A stretch of 64,000 nucleotides of DNA from Corydoras sp. C115 (GCA_019802505.1 JAFMOC010000196.1:616501-680500), one strand, 5' to 3'; positions 45,723 through 56,726 are shown, numbered from the stretch's first letter. The notes: a model not told the origin generated them from the letters alone. Numbers and translations: made by a program.

Positions 45723-47992
45723 CGTTATATATATGATAGCAGCCATATGGAATTGGTGGTAAGTTCTTAAAGGTACAGGTGTGCAGAAAGAGTAGTGTAT
45801 AGTATGTACCGTAGACCACAAACTACAAAGTCCATCTTTAAGTGGAGCAAAAAGAGGTGTTCAAACAGTACATCTCTCGAATACAGTACAGCCCATTCAG
45901 GAGTCTAATTGTAGGAATGCTGTGATCGTGGAGCATGCCCTCAGCTCCGCACGTCCGCAACAGCACAAAAAAATATAATCCACATCTGCAGCTGTGTAGA
46001 AATGTAGTGAGTGCGCTATAATAATAAATTTAAAATGTGATCTGGATGCTGTCTGATGGACCTCACCCTAATGGAACCGTGCCCATTCCTTGAAGTTCCG
46101 TATGGTACAGGAATTTGCTTTGGCCAAAATAAAAGACTTTTCACTAAAAATCACTCCTTGTTCTGTGAATAATTTTAGAACCTGAAACATTTCCATCTGG
46201 GAGTCTATTCTTCTGAAATGCTGGATCCTGGTGGTTTGAGTCATAATGCTAATATTGCAACATGGAATCCAATGCCAATTCTAATGCAGTTGGGTTCGTC
46301 ACTTTGATACCAATGTCCTGGATTAAGAGGAAGGTTTCCGGTTTTCTTAAGACTTCATAAAGTTTTGATGGTCCCTCAGTCGTTTGTATTTGGATAAGCT
46401 AAAGAACTGAGGTGGAGAATGAAGCCCATTGGTTCTTAATGACGCTTTTCTCATGAATGTTTGATAATAAGCCGGTTTATCTGCTCACTCCGAATGCAAA
46501 CCAATCCCTCCTGTATGAAAAGTCTATGCAAAAAAGCTGAGAGAACTACAAACTAAACAACACAGCTGAACATCTGATGTCTACATTATTCAGTAAATAC
46601 ATTTTTAGCACTTTTTTTTGTTTTTATTTAATAGTATTGTGTTAAAAAAAAACTGCTCTCTTAAAGCCCCATATTAAACTCCCCATATTAACAGTCTGAA
46701 TGGAATGTCCCCCCCCAGGGGGATTATAAAGTATTCTGGTTCTAATGCTTCTGATCATTCTGTTGACCTTTCCGATATACACATATAGAGGACAGGTCTC
46801 CTATGACAATGTGACTACTTACTACCTTCCCTCTGTCCCAGTTTCTTTCTTGTACATCAAGCTGTTATTTATTATAAAATTTGCCTCACCTTCAGCCATA
46901 TTTCCGTTTAAGAACACAAATAATTCCTGGTTTACTCAAAACATATGCGGTCAAAATTCCATTCCAGGTAATTAATCATCATGAGTTTCAGTTCAGGTTA
47001 ATATTAACATCAGGTAATCGTTTCCCTCCAATCCATTTGGTACAATTTAGAAAACCCATATAAGGGCATTTCATTGATGGTAAAACATTCCTCTACGTGT
47101 TCCGAAGTCCTGATATTTTTAAGCATGGTGTTTTTCCAGTGCTTGTGGGTTTCTATAGCGATAGTGTTTGTGTTTTATTTCTGTTTTGGTTTTGAGTAAT
47201 GGAGTTGGCTGTTAGCACAAACTGTATGAATAGGTTCCTTGATATTGATTAAACTGCACAAGTCTGTTTCTGCTCGCATTTCGGACTCCGGTAAGAATAT
47301 AAACGCTAGCTGACCGGGAACTGGACTTGTGATTATAAAGCCTGGACTGTTCAAAATAACATTTCTCTTTTTTTTTTTTCTTAATGCAGTTTCTTAAAGC
47401 AGAAACACTTTAGCATTTGGCGTCAAGATTCATTGATGGAGAAAATGCTTTTCATACAACAGTAATGGAGCCTTAACACAGATTCGTTAATGTCTCACTA
47501 CATTCTATTTATTTAGTCCATCCTGTTGATGAACCTTTTGACCCGCGGGAACGAGAACCCTGAGAACATGACACTTTAGAGACCTGGTTGTGTATCTGTA
47601 TTTAAAAGCAAACTGATGCTCTCAGATTCCCAAACAATTTGATTGATTTACACTCCCACTATCCGGACTTTGGAGCAGTGGTTTGTTGGATGTGACAGGA
47701 GAAGGAACACATTTCCAATCCTTTCACGATTTGGTTTTTCAGGTCCCGAACAGCAAAGTTGCCACCATGCTGCCCATACCTGTGGGCGTCTGCGTTCCAT
47801 CTTGGTGTTGGGCATCATTCTGATTTGTGTTGCTGTTTATTTCTGGTGAGGATGCAGACGTTTTCTCAGCTTTTATTTATAGTTGTATTGTTTTGCTTTT
47901 TTAATGACCCTATTTTTCTCTTGGTGTGCAGGAAGAAAAGCCAGAAAAGACCAGAGAGAAATTCACCAAGGCATGATGCAGGACATTATTGA
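42708..47992 (+). CDS. CD2/SLAM (CD48)-like Ig receptor, paralog 1 (5 exons, 256 aa)
   Basis: Exons 42708-42759, 42878-43207, 44957-45181, 47743-47845 and 47932-47992 join with phases 1,1,1,2. The product has a signal peptide (1 to about 18), an N-terminal V domain without canonical cysteines (18-127; TWDFKT, DDYGTYTI), one C2 domain (128-202; LLCSV...NYTCMV), a transmembrane helix (about 221-237) and a basic 19-residue tail. A cysteine-less V plus a C2 domain is the CD2/SLAM/CD48 layout: adhesion and co-stimulatory receptors of leukocytes (family knowledge). Sequons NDT, NVT, NIT and NYT suggest glycosylation. The tail has no ITSM (TxYxxV/I), so signalling would need a partner. ATTAAA at 48021 may be a poly-A signal. 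Exact orthology is not resolved; HEPACAM-like proteins share this layout. Confidence 0.85.
42878..43207 (+). CDS. CD48-like paralog 1, exon 2 (V domain)
   Basis: Acceptor atttcatag, donor GTGAGTAAGG. Starts LQSSTQLSVHF and ends SSVQVKQT. Confidence 0.9.
43699..43779. repeat. (AT)n array in intron 2 of CD48-like paralog 1
   Basis: About 40 perfect AT units. Confidence 0.93.
44957..45181 (+). CDS. CD48-like paralog 1, exon 3 (C2 domain)
   Basis: Acceptor gttcttacag, donor GTAAAGAAAAG. One cysteine pair (LLCSV and NYTCMV) with FTWLVNGDP between. Confidence 0.9.
45250..45372 (-). mobile_element. L2/CR1-type LINE 3' end with (GGAT)n
   Basis: 'ctttattgtcattgcacgtg' and 'gcaacaaaattcc' are the antisense 3' tail of an L2-like LINE. 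It is preceded by a (GGAT)n run that is its terminal repeat. Confidence 0.6.
45505..45640 (+). mobile_element. V-SINE, 3' half between AT arrays
   Basis: Begins 'agcccagcgatagattgg'; tail (TGGA)n. 'atgacgttata' occurs on both sides (from 45494 and from 45641) as a target-site duplication. Confidence 0.85.
45648..45717. repeat. (AT)n array in intron 3 of CD48-like paralog 1
   Basis: About 35 AT units. Confidence 0.92.
45718..47742. other. Intron 3 of CD48-like paralog 1, no further feature
   Basis: Unique sequence with short frames only. Confidence 0.45.
47743..47845 (+). CDS. CD48-like paralog 1, exon 4 (transmembrane)
   Basis: Acceptor ggtttttcag, donor GTGAGGATG. Hydrophobic SILVLGIILICVAVYF. 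Two extra cysteines (209, 216) lie just outside the membrane. Confidence 0.85.
47932..47992 (+). CDS. CD48-like paralog 1, exon 5 (cytoplasmic tail)
   Basis: Acceptor ttggtgtgcag after an 86-base intron. Encodes KKSQKRPERNSPRHDAGHY and stop; one terminal tyrosine. Confidence 0.85.
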
Positions 47993-48491
47993 TACAGATC
48001 TCTTATTTGTGCTTTGGACCATTAAATATATAAATAACGTTATACACTTTGAGCACACGAATGTGGACAACTGACGCTCAGAACTAATCGACCGTCTCCT
48101 CAGACTTTCATCAGACCTCAGTATTATCAGAAACAATATAAACACTCCAAAACCATCACAATGGAACTGTATTCAACATTTCAGGTTCTGGATTCTGTTC
48201 CGTCTGCTACTTTCACAGATTTGTAAATCTTTATAAAATGTCTCCTTCCATATAAATAATATATATAGATAATATATTAAAGATATTACATATTAAGACC
48301 AGTATGTCCAACCTACTCGTTTTATTAGTGTCTTCAAGTGCACTCCCGTCATTCTTGCCTCTTGGCTCGGTCGCGGCTTCATCATCGCCTGAAACCTTTA
48401 AGAGCCAGATGTCTATTTTGCACTGACGTCATCAAAACTCCGACAGCTGCTGACCAAACGTTTCCTTTAAATTGGAAAGGGCAACCATAAT

Positions 48492-48798
48492 CCATCCATT
48501 ACCTACCGCTTTATCCTCTTTATTAGGGTCGCGGGGTGGGGGGGGTTCCCCATGCCCATCCCCATCCCGGGGAGAACGTCTTGGGCGCTGGGTAGATACA
48601 CCCAGGGCAGGGCGCCAATCTATCGCTGGACTCACACACACTATATATGGGTCAATTTGGAGAACTCAATTGACCTTGATCCATGTTTTTTGGACAGTGG
48701 GAGGAAAACATGGAAACGCCACCCAGATGAGGATTCGAACCGGGAATCCCCAGCGCTGAGAGACGAGCGTGCTGACCACTAAACCACCGTGCCACCCA
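48492..48798 (-). mobile_element. V-SINE, core shortened
   Basis: It lacks the segment between 'cagtgggagg' and 'aaaacatgg'. The head is complete at the right end. Confidence 0.83.
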
Positions 48799-48906
48799 CG
48801 AAATGGCAACCATGACGCGATGTTCATTTGTTTACTGGTTCCACCAGAACCAACAGACCAGATGTTCAACAGTCAAAGTGGTGAGCAGTGTGAGGTGAGG
48901 TGTGAC

Positions 48907-49300
48907 CGGCTTCCTGGAGATCTTCATCCATGGCTCTGCTGACGAATCCTGGATGGAACCTGAATATCAATTGGACTGGCGGTCCCGCAGGACGCCCCCT
49001 AATGGACTCACATATATTCCATTCCAGTTGTTAGAGTTTTTCCATTTGTTTAATATCTGTACATTAGTGTCCTACACTGTTGTTGCTGCCTGGCCGCTCA
49101 AGAAGGACGAGTCCCCCACTGAGTCTTGGTCCTCCCAAGGTTTCTTCCTTAAATAACAACATAACAGGGAGTTTTTTTTCTTGCCGTTGTCGCTTCGGCT
49201 CACTCTTTGGGGGTTTAAAGGCTTTTCATTCTGTAAAGCTGCTTTGTGAGAATGAACTGTTGTAAAAAGCGCGACAGAAATAAATAACTTGAACTTGAAT
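48907..49300 (+). mobile_element. Family R repeat, full copy
   Basis: From 'cttcctggagatcttcatcc' to 'ttgaacttgaattgaact'. It matches 51041-51421 closely, including 'ctgagtcttggtcctcccaag' and 'gtaaagctgctttgtga'. Confidence 0.75.
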
Positions 49301-50293
49301 TGAACTTCAGTGAACAATGGCAGGTTTACACCTCTGTGGGGAACAAAGAGTGAAAAATGTTCTAACAAGGGTGTTTTAAATGTTTCTGCAAAGGAATTCC
49401 AGGAACGAACAGGAAAGCTGTCGGGTCATTAGGGTGGAGCAGCATCCACACGTACATAAGAAAGGCTTTTTATGAGGGCAATTTGTTTAAAGGCAATGTT
49501 TATCACAGCACAATTGTGTGTGTGTGTGTGAGGGAGAGTGCAGGAAAAGGAAAGAGGAAATTGCTCTGCAGAATAGCACATTCTTTACTAGATGCAAACA
49601 TCATTGTGTTTTGAAGAGAACCTGTACTTTAATAAAAGCTTTCAATTTAGGAAATACACAGCGTAAGCTTTATTACCCATGATCCTTATTATTGTTACTA
49701 CAGAGCGTGACCCCTGAATAAAGAGTCTGATTCCTTGTTGAATAAAAATCTGGGCGTTTTTTCGCTGAACTTCTGTCGTCGACGTTCTCACGTCTTTTCG
49801 AACGTTCTCTAAAAATAGAGCGAAAGGAAGAGGAATTCATCGGGCCCATAATGCAGGGTGGGTCCGTGTCGCCACCACGGTTGTTCTAGGTTCCTCTTGA
49901 TCCCGCCCCTGATTGTTGTTGCACACTGTTGAAGCGGGGTACCGATACGGTTGGGCTAAAGAATAACCTTAAGCTTTGAGGGGTCGCCAGCTGTCCCGTA
50001 GCCGTTCGGACGTCCAGCAGGTAGGACGACTTCTTGATAGAACGTTCTGTTTGTTGCTTTTTAAATTGAAGTTGGGAAATAAGTTTGTGTTCCGCTGTTA
50101 AGGGAGCGGAGAGAGACGTTCTGCTAAAATATAACACTGCACTCAGGTGTTAGAGAGTCGCTGCTCAGTGTCCACTGATGTACATACATACATGCTCATC
50201 GTGGACGTTGTAGTTCTACTGTTCCATTCTGTAGTCCATCTGTTGCTCTACGTACTTTGTTGCTCTGCAGAGTGAAGGTGGAGGAGAAGCAGG
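49301..50293. other. Region upstream of CD48-like paralog 2
   Basis: Mostly unique. 'ctttgttgctctgcag' at 50257-50272 could be a 5' UTR splice acceptor. Confidence 0.4.
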
Positions 50294-50345
50294 ATGGAAC
50301 GCAGACCGCAGAGTCTCTGCTTCCAACTTCTTCTGCTGGCGTTCG
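50294..50345 (+). CDS. CD48-like paralog 2, exon 1 (signal peptide)
   Basis: ATG in 'gcaggatggaacg'; encodes MERRPQSLCFQLLLLAF; donor GTGAGATG. Confidence 0.82.
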
Positions 50346-52766
50346 GTGAGATGTTCCTCAAACACACAGTACATCATAGCATGGCATCATGGCTACCGGT
50401 TGGCCGCCCATCGCAGAACAGACACGAAGACAGACACACCTACAGGCTCGTTTGTTTTAGCCACTGAACTGATGACATGCTTAAGTTCCCTCATTGAGCC
50501 TCGGTCCTCACAAGGTCTCGCTGGGGATTTTTCTGTGCCACCGTCACTTCGGCTTGTTCTTTACGGGTTCCGGCTTAGAACACTGACGACGAGAAAGCTT
50601 TATATAACTAAACTTCAACTGTGTTCGAAAACCGGGCGGCACGGTGGCTTAGTGTTCAGCATGTTCTCCTCTCAGTGCCGGGGATTTCCGGTTCGTATCC
50701 CGATCTGGGTGGAGTTTGCATCTTCTCCCCGTGTTCTCCCGCGTGGGGTTTCCTCTGGGTTCTCCGGTTTCCTCCCACAGTCCAAAAACCATGGATCAAG
50801 GTCAATTGAGTCCTCCAACTTGCCCCATATAGAGTATGTTTGTGTGAGTGAGCGTGTGCCCAGTTGTAGATTGGCGCCCTGTCCAGCACCCGAAACGTTC
50901 TCCTCTGGATGGGGAACCCCCACGACCCTACTAGAGGGTAAAGTGGAAGATGATAGATGGATGTGTTTGGAAACCCAAACTCTCCAAGAGCACCGACAGA
51001 GAGACAGAGAGACGGTCTGTTGTCTGTTTCTTTTGAGGTGTCCCCCGGCTTCCTGGAGATCTTCATCCATGGCTCTGCTGACGAATGCTGGATGGAACCT
51101 GACAAGGCGGTCCCGCAGGACGCCCCCTAATGGAGTTAGGCCCCTAGAGTTTTTCCATTTGTTAAATATCTGTACATTAGTGTCCTACACTGTTGCTGCT
51201 GCCTGGCCGCTCAAGGAGGACGAGTCCCCCACTGAGTCTTGGTCCTCCCAAGGTTTCTTCCTTAAATAACAACATAAAAGGGAGTTTTTTCTTGCCGCTG
51301 TCGCTTAGGCTTGCTCTTTGGGGGTTTAAAGGCTTTTCATTCTGTAAAGCTGCTTTGTGACGATGTGCTGTTGTAAAAAGCGCGACAGAAATAAATAACT
51401 TGAACTTGAACTTGAACTTGAGAGACAGAGAGACGGAGAGACCATGTGTTGATGCAAATTCGACACAGTTTGCATTTTCGGCTTTTCATAGTAAAATGTG
51501 GAGTGTAGTAAAATGCCCTGTGCGCTTTTGCATGAACTCATTTAAGCAAAGCCTTCGAAAGAAAAGCAAACCATTTAATTTATCGCTCACGTCCGCGGTT
51601 TACTACAAGTTATTTCAGTTGCTGATTAATATTCATGCTTCTTCATACATTAATATTCATGGGCTTCAGATCAAACCGATCTCTCACGGCCTGAAATGAG
51701 GAACGTTTGGTGTTCTCCTTCTGTCTTCCTGTAGTTCTGCCGAGCTGCCGCAGCGTCACGGTGCGCATTGTAAACCAGAACCCCGTCTACGTGATGACCG
51801 GGCAGAATTTGGTCCTAAGGGCTGAAATCGAGGTCCCTTCCGGCGGTTACGTCGCCGGGGTGACGTGGGCCGTCCAGCAACAGGGGGACGGAGGGGCCGC
51901 GACGAAGGTGCTGGCCGAATATCCGTCGAAAGCCTCTGACGGCCGGGTGTCTGTGGAGGAGAACGGTTCGGTGTTGAAACTCCGGGATTACCAAAAAGCA
52001 GACAGCGGTGTGTACACGGTCACAGTCCGCGATCGGAGCGGGGGTCAGAGTTCAGCGCGCTGCAGGGTCCATGATTACGGTAAGCCACCGCACGGCCCCG
52101 GCCCCCGTGAAGTGCACCTTGGTTCGACCTGTTTCGTGTGTTCCAGAGGCGGTGCACCACGTATCGGTGATGGTGAACATCTCGCACTCCAGCCTGCACT
52201 GCACCTTGGCGTGGGGAAGCGAACCCGTCTACAGCTGGCTGCACGAGCACGCCGTGGTGACGGAGGACGTGGGACGGGTGTCCGCTGACGGGACGTCGCT
52301 GGACCTCAGGGCGCAGCTCTGCGGACACTTCACCTGCGTCGTGAGCAACAAACTGGGCCACAGCTCAGCCACCTACAACGCAGGTACGCCACCGCCTGAG
52401 GCCATCGCTCCGCCCTTCCACTGGGCTTCAGGTTTATAAATCGGTCGAAAAACTGAAGGCTCAGTCCACAAACGGTTGCCGGTGTGGGCCCCTGAGTGAG
52501 GCCCTTAAACCCGTATCATGCCCGGCTCCGAGCAACGACCCCAAACGTTAAATTGGGACTCTCAATAGTATCTTTGGATGATCGTCCACTGACACAGGGG
52601 AATAAACACCCAGCAAGACGGGTCATAAAGACATGATGAGGTGTGTTTAGGCCTGTGTGTTTTTAACTACGGGAACACAGGCCTTCCCCAAACTGTTGAT
52701 GATACAATATTGACTTTTGACCATTTTTTTTAAAAATAGAAATGTTTTACTATGTTCTATTTGCTA

Positions 52767-52841
<75 letters not shown>

Positions 52842-52980
52842 CAGCACCCTGTCCCGATGACAGTAATGGAACAGCTGTTGTGGTCGTTTGTCTCTTGCTG
52901 CTGTTGATCATTGCTACAGGGTTGGGCTTACAGTTATGGAGGTAAACACACCAACACACTCTCACACATTCACACTCACA

Positions 52981-53039
<59 letters not shown>

Positions 53040-54005
53040 CATTGTTTTTTCATTCATTCATTCTCTTCCACATTATCCTCTACTAGGGTTGTGGGGGGGT
53101 TCCCCATGCCCATCCAGGGGAGAACGTTTCGGGTGCTGGGCAGCTACACCCAGGACAGGACGCCAATCTATCGCTGGGCACACACTCACTCACACAGACA
53201 CACTCTATATGGGACAATTTGGAGAACTCAATTAACTTGATCCATGTTTTTGGACTGTTGGAGGAAACCGGAGAACCCGGAGGAAACCCACGCGGACACG
53301 GGGAGAACATGCAAACTCCACTTAGATTGGGATTCGAACCGGGAACCTCTAGCGCTGAGAGGAGAACATGCTAAACCACTAAGCCACCATGCCGCCCCGA
53401 ACCAGAACCAAAACCTGAATAATCCAACAATGAAGCATCAAATAGGTGGCTTAGTGCTTTAGCACGTTCTCCTCTCAGCCCTATGGATTCCCGGTTTGAA
53501 TCCCCATCTGGGTGGAGTTTCCATGTTCTCCCCGTGTCCGCGTGGGTTTCCTCCGGGTTCTCCGGTTTCCTCCCACAGTCCAAAAACATGGATCAAGTCA
53601 ATTGAGTTCTCCAAATTGCCCCACATAGAGTGTGTCTGTGTGAGTGAGTGTGTGCCCAGCAATGGATTGGCGCCCTGTCCTGGGTCTATCTGCCCGGCAC
53701 CCGGAACGTTCTCCCCTGGATGGGCATGGGGAACCCCCCCGCGACCCTAATAGAGGATAAAGTGGAAGATAATGAATGAATGAAGCATCAAATATTATAT
53801 ATAAATAATTATATATAAAGAATACAGAAGGCTTGCTCTCTGGGGGTTTAAAGGCTCACAACGCTGTAAAGCTGCTTCGTGACAATGTTTTATAAACAAT
53901 AAATTTCTTTTTCAAGCTGATTATCTTTGTTTCTTCTGCAGAAGAAGCAGAATTTACAGCCACAGAAGAGAGAGACTGCAGGAGTCGTACGAGGTCTCGG
54001 CCTGA
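50294..54005 (+). CDS. CD2/SLAM (CD48)-like Ig receptor, paralog 2 (5 exons, 264 aa)
   Basis: Exons 50294-50345, 51735-52079, 52147-52383, 52845-52941 and 53942-54005 join with phases 1,1,1,2, the same as paralog 1. Order: signal peptide (1 to about 22, ending VLPSC), V domain lacking the canonical cysteine pair (to 132; VTWAVQQ, KADSGVYTV), C2 domain (133-211; LHCTLAW, YSWLH, HFTCVVSN), transmembrane helix (about 221-243) and a tail with one tyrosine (SYEVSA at the end). It should act as a leukocyte-type surface receptor by family layout. It is much more GC-rich than paralog 1, so the duplication is not recent. Its transmembrane exon lies between (TG)n and (CA)n tracts, which may affect splicing. 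The last exon was chosen by phase and position and is slightly less certain. Confidence 0.83.
50478..50615 (+). mobile_element. Family R repeat, partial
   Basis: 'ttgagcctcggtcctcacaagg' and 'ccgtcacttcggcttgttc', diverged; in intron 1 of paralog 2. Confidence 0.5.
50634..50962 (+). mobile_element. V-SINE in intron 1 of CD48-like paralog 2
   Basis: Near full length; 'tatctgcccag' is deleted before 'cacccgaaacg'. Confidence 0.85.
51041..51421 (+). mobile_element. Family R repeat, full copy with (TTGAAC)n tail
   Basis: Ends 'ttgaacttgaacttgaacttg'; in intron 1 of paralog 2. Confidence 0.75.
51735..52079 (+). CDS. CD48-like paralog 2, exon 2 (V domain)
   Basis: Acceptor cttcctgtag, donor GTAAGCC. 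Two cysteines lie at the very ends of the domain (PSCRS and ARCRV) and not at the usual B and F strands. Confidence 0.9.
52147..52383 (+). CDS. CD48-like paralog 2, exon 3 (C2 domain)
   Basis: Acceptor gtgttccag after a 67-base intron, donor GTACGCC. Cysteines at HCTL, QLCG and FTCV. Confidence 0.9.
52771..52840. repeat. (GT)n array touching the acceptor of exon 4
   Basis: About 35 units; only 'acag' separates it from the transmembrane exon. Confidence 0.93.
52845..52941 (+). CDS. CD48-like paralog 2, exon 4 (transmembrane, 97 bp)
   Basis: Acceptor (TG)n-acag, donor GTAAACAC. Hydrophobic TAVVVVCLLLLLIIATGLGL. Length is not a multiple of three, so skipping shifts the frame. Confidence 0.85.
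52979..53034. repeat. (CA)n array just after the donor of exon 4
   Basis: Perfect from 52983, preceded by imperfect 'acacactctcacacattcacactcacac' from 52946. Confidence 0.93.
53049..53397 (-). mobile_element. V-SINE in intron 4 of CD48-like paralog 2
   Basis: Full length, minus strand, directly after the (CA)n array. Confidence 0.86.
53445..53778 (+). mobile_element. V-SINE with 16-bp target-site duplication
   Basis: aatgaagcatcaaata at 53429-53444 and 53779-53794; the first bases of the head are missing. Confidence 0.92.
53826..53925 (+). mobile_element. Family R repeat, 3' fragment
   Basis: 'ggcttgctctctgggggttt' and 'gtaaagctgcttcgtgacaat'. Confidence 0.55.
53942..54005 (+). CDS. CD48-like paralog 2, exon 5 (cytoplasmic tail)
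   Basis: Acceptor ttcttctgcag. Encodes RSRIYSHRRERLQESYEVSA and stop TGA at 54003-54005. Confidence 0.7.
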
Positions 54006-54487
54006 CCCGCCTTCATCAGACTGTGAGGTTTAATTCATCACTGATTTAAAGAGAGGAGCAGAGATCACGCTCCATTTCCACCGAGAGGAGCCACTTCAGA
54101 CACGCCGAGGGAACATTATCACAGCAGAACCAGGAACATCTAATGAACATGAAGAACCTCAACAGAAGGAGCTTAAAACAGGAAGGATGTGTTCTAAAGG
54201 CAACCTCGTTCTGTTGTTTATGCTGTGTTTGTGTAATGCTGCTTTATTTTAATCCCATGTTAGATTTATTATTCAGGAGGAAATCCAAACCGGTCGGTTC
54301 CTCGTCTTTAGATACGTTTCTATCAGAACTTCTCTCTTCATTGAAGCCGATTTTTTATTCAACGTTCGGCTTGAAAAGCAGCTTTTTGGATTTAAATTTT
54401 TTTTTCTTTTTTTTTAGATGACAGGAAGTCAGTGGACCAGCTTGGGTTGAAGCAACCAAATTGTTTTGCTTGCAGATAAACAAACCC
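54006..54487. other. 3' UTR/flank of CD48-like paralog 2
   Basis: No repeat; a T-rich run at 54388-54417. No clear AATAAA was seen. Confidence 0.4.
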
Positions 54488-54805
54488 GCCGGCGCCACGG
54501 TGGCTTAGTGTTTTAGCGCGTTCTCCTCTCGGCGCTAGGGATTCCCGGTTCCAATCCCCATCTGGGTGGAGTTTCCATGTTCTCCGGTTTCCTCCCACAG
54601 TCCAAAAACATGGATCAAGGTCAATGAGTTCTCCAAATTGCCCCATATAGAGTGTGTGTGTGTGAGTGAGTGTGTGCCCAGCGATGGATTGGCGCCCTGT
54701 CCTGGGTCTATCTGCCCAGCGCCCGAAACGTTCTCCCCTGGATGGGCATGGGGAACCCCCCCGCGACCCTATTAGAGGATAAAGCGGGAGATGATGAATG
54801 AAAGA
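54488..54805 (+). mobile_element. V-SINE with core deletion
   Basis: Lacks 'ccgtgtccgcgtgggtttcc'. aaacaaaccc lies on both sides as target-site duplication. Confidence 0.87.
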
Positions 54806-55066
54806 AACAAACCCAGACTTCCAGACCTCTGAAAAGGCTTTGTGCATGATTTTTGGAGTGTGTCTCTTCCTGCAGAGGAGCGTCTGTGCCGTAGTCTCTG
54901 TTCTAATTCGTGTCGACGGAGTTCAGTGGAACTGCAGTCAGAGCTCCGTGATGGGCAGCCAAGTCCTGCTTCATCAAACTCAGCCAACTGTGTTCATTAT
55001 GAACCTTATATTGTGCACAGGAACACACGGCCATGTGTCGGAACACCGAGGGCCTTCCCTAAACTA
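54806..55066. other. Short unique stretch
   Basis: It ends with a Tc1-like scrap 'gggccttccctaaact'. No exon was seen. Confidence 0.4.
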
Positions 55067-55402
55067 TCCATCCATCCATTATCTTCCGCTTTATCCTATA
55101 TTAGGGTCGCAGGGGGTTCCCCATGCCCATCCAGGGGAGAACGTTTTGGGCTCTGGGCAGAAACTCCCAGGACAGGGGGGCAATCTATCGCTGGGCTCAC
55201 ACACACAAACACAAACACACTCTATATGGGGTAATTGAAAAAGAACTCAATTTTTGGACTGTGGGAGGAAACCGGAGAACCCGGAGGAAACCCACACGGA
55301 CACGGGTGAGAACATGGAAACTCCACCCAGATGGGGATTCGAATCGATAATCCCTAGCACTGAGGGGAGAACATGCTAAACCTCTAAGCCACCGTGCCGC
55401 AC
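55067..55402 (-). mobile_element. V-SINE, minus strand
   Basis: Full length apart from a deletion in 'ttgacttgatccatgtt'. Confidence 0.85.
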
Positions 55403-55462
55403 TTCCCTAAACTATTTTCCTAAAAAATGAATCATTAAATTTTTAATAAGTAGATAGTAAGA

Positions 55463-55812
55463 GGCGGCACGGTGGCTTAGTGCTTTAGCATGTTCTCCTC
55501 TCAGCGCTAGGGATTCCCGGTTCGAATCCCTATCTGGGTGGTGTTTCAATGTTCTCCCTGTGTCCGCGTGGGTTTCCTCCGGGTTCTCCGGTTTCCTGCC
55601 ACAGTCCAAAAACATGGATCAAGTCAATTGAGTTCTCCAAATTGCCCCATATAGAGTGTGTCTGTGTGAGTGAGTGTGTGTCCAGCGATGGATTGGCGTC
55701 CTGTCCTGGGTGTATCTGCCCAGCGCCTGAAACGTTCTCCCCTGGATGGGCATGGGGAACCTCACCGTGACCCTAATAGAGGATAAAGCGGAAGATAATG
55801 AATGAATGAATA
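55463..55812 (+). mobile_element. V-SINE, full length
   Basis: Head GGCGGCACGG intact; (TGAA)n tail. Confidence 0.88.
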
Positions 55813-56445
55813 AGGTATTAAGGTGGTGGAATGTTAGGTGCTTTCCTCTCAAAGAATGAAAGGCCTGGGACAACAAAGCGTCCTCTGTTTAGTGTTTAAA
55901 CATTTCCTCCTCGCCTATGTGAGGCCTCGGGTCTCGACTCCTCTGTGAAATCCCGTTTCCTTTCACAGTCAAAAAATGTGTGTGAGGGTAAAGTGGCCAG
56001 AAAGGATGCACCCAGATATAAATGTGTGTGTGAATGTGTTTTTTTCAGTATGACTCTCAGGTAACATGGACCTGTTAAATGTGAGCCAGGTGTGAGTAAG
56101 CTGATCAGACCTCAGCGTGTCCTCAGTGTCCTTTCTGTGGGTTTCGGAGCGCTCTGTGTGCGATCCAGGTCCATGGCAGATGTTAAAGACAGTTTGAATG
56201 AGCTCTTTGTGCTCCGTTCCATCCCTTCATACCTGTTACGTGCCCCACCAGTGAAGTTATGGGAGAAAAAAAAAAACCTGTTTAACTTTCCTTCTTTTTT
56301 CCACTGGGCTCCTGGACAGAAAAAGAAACTTCTTCATCAAAAGAAAACTTTCTCTTTCGTGTTTAAGGGTCAAGGCTTCAGCGGGTTCATGAGTTTGAAC
56401 CTGTAATAACATTCGCAGTCCGGTTTCTCTTTCGAGCTTGGATCA
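55813..56445. other. Intergenic, no gene seen
   Basis: An old V-core scrap (tttcctttcacagtcaaaaaatg) near 55957. The 104-codon frame at 56092-56406 has no family likeness. Confidence 0.4.
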
Positions 56446-56637
56446 AACATGGATCAAGTTAATTGAGTTCTCTAAATTGCCCCATATAGAATGTGTTTGA
56501 GTGTGTGAGTGTGTACCCAGCGATGGATTGGCGCCCTGCCCTGGGTCTATCTACCCAGCGCCTGAGACGTTCTCCCCTGGATGGGCATGGGGAACCCCAC
56601 CGCGACCCTAATAGAGGATAAAGCGGGAGATAATGAA

Positions 56638-56640
<3 letters not shown>
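56446..56640 (+). mobile_element. V-SINE, 3' half
   Basis: Starts 'aacatggatcaagttaattgag'; its tail runs straight into an AT array. Confidence 0.82.

Positions 56641-56722
<82 letters not shown>
56641..56722. repeat. (AT)n array
   Basis: 41 AT units directly after a SINE tail. Confidence 0.93.

Positions 56723-56726
<4 letters not shown>

Noticed and set aside
46745..46975. Possible extra membrane exon in intron 3 of CD48-like paralog 1 (76-codon frame)
   Set aside because: Hydrophobic start, but phase and splice sites do not fit, and the frame without it joins exactly like paralog 2.
50346..51269. 307-codon frame on the plus strand
   Set aside because: It runs across two family R repeats and a V-SINE inside intron 1 of the CD48-like paralog 2.
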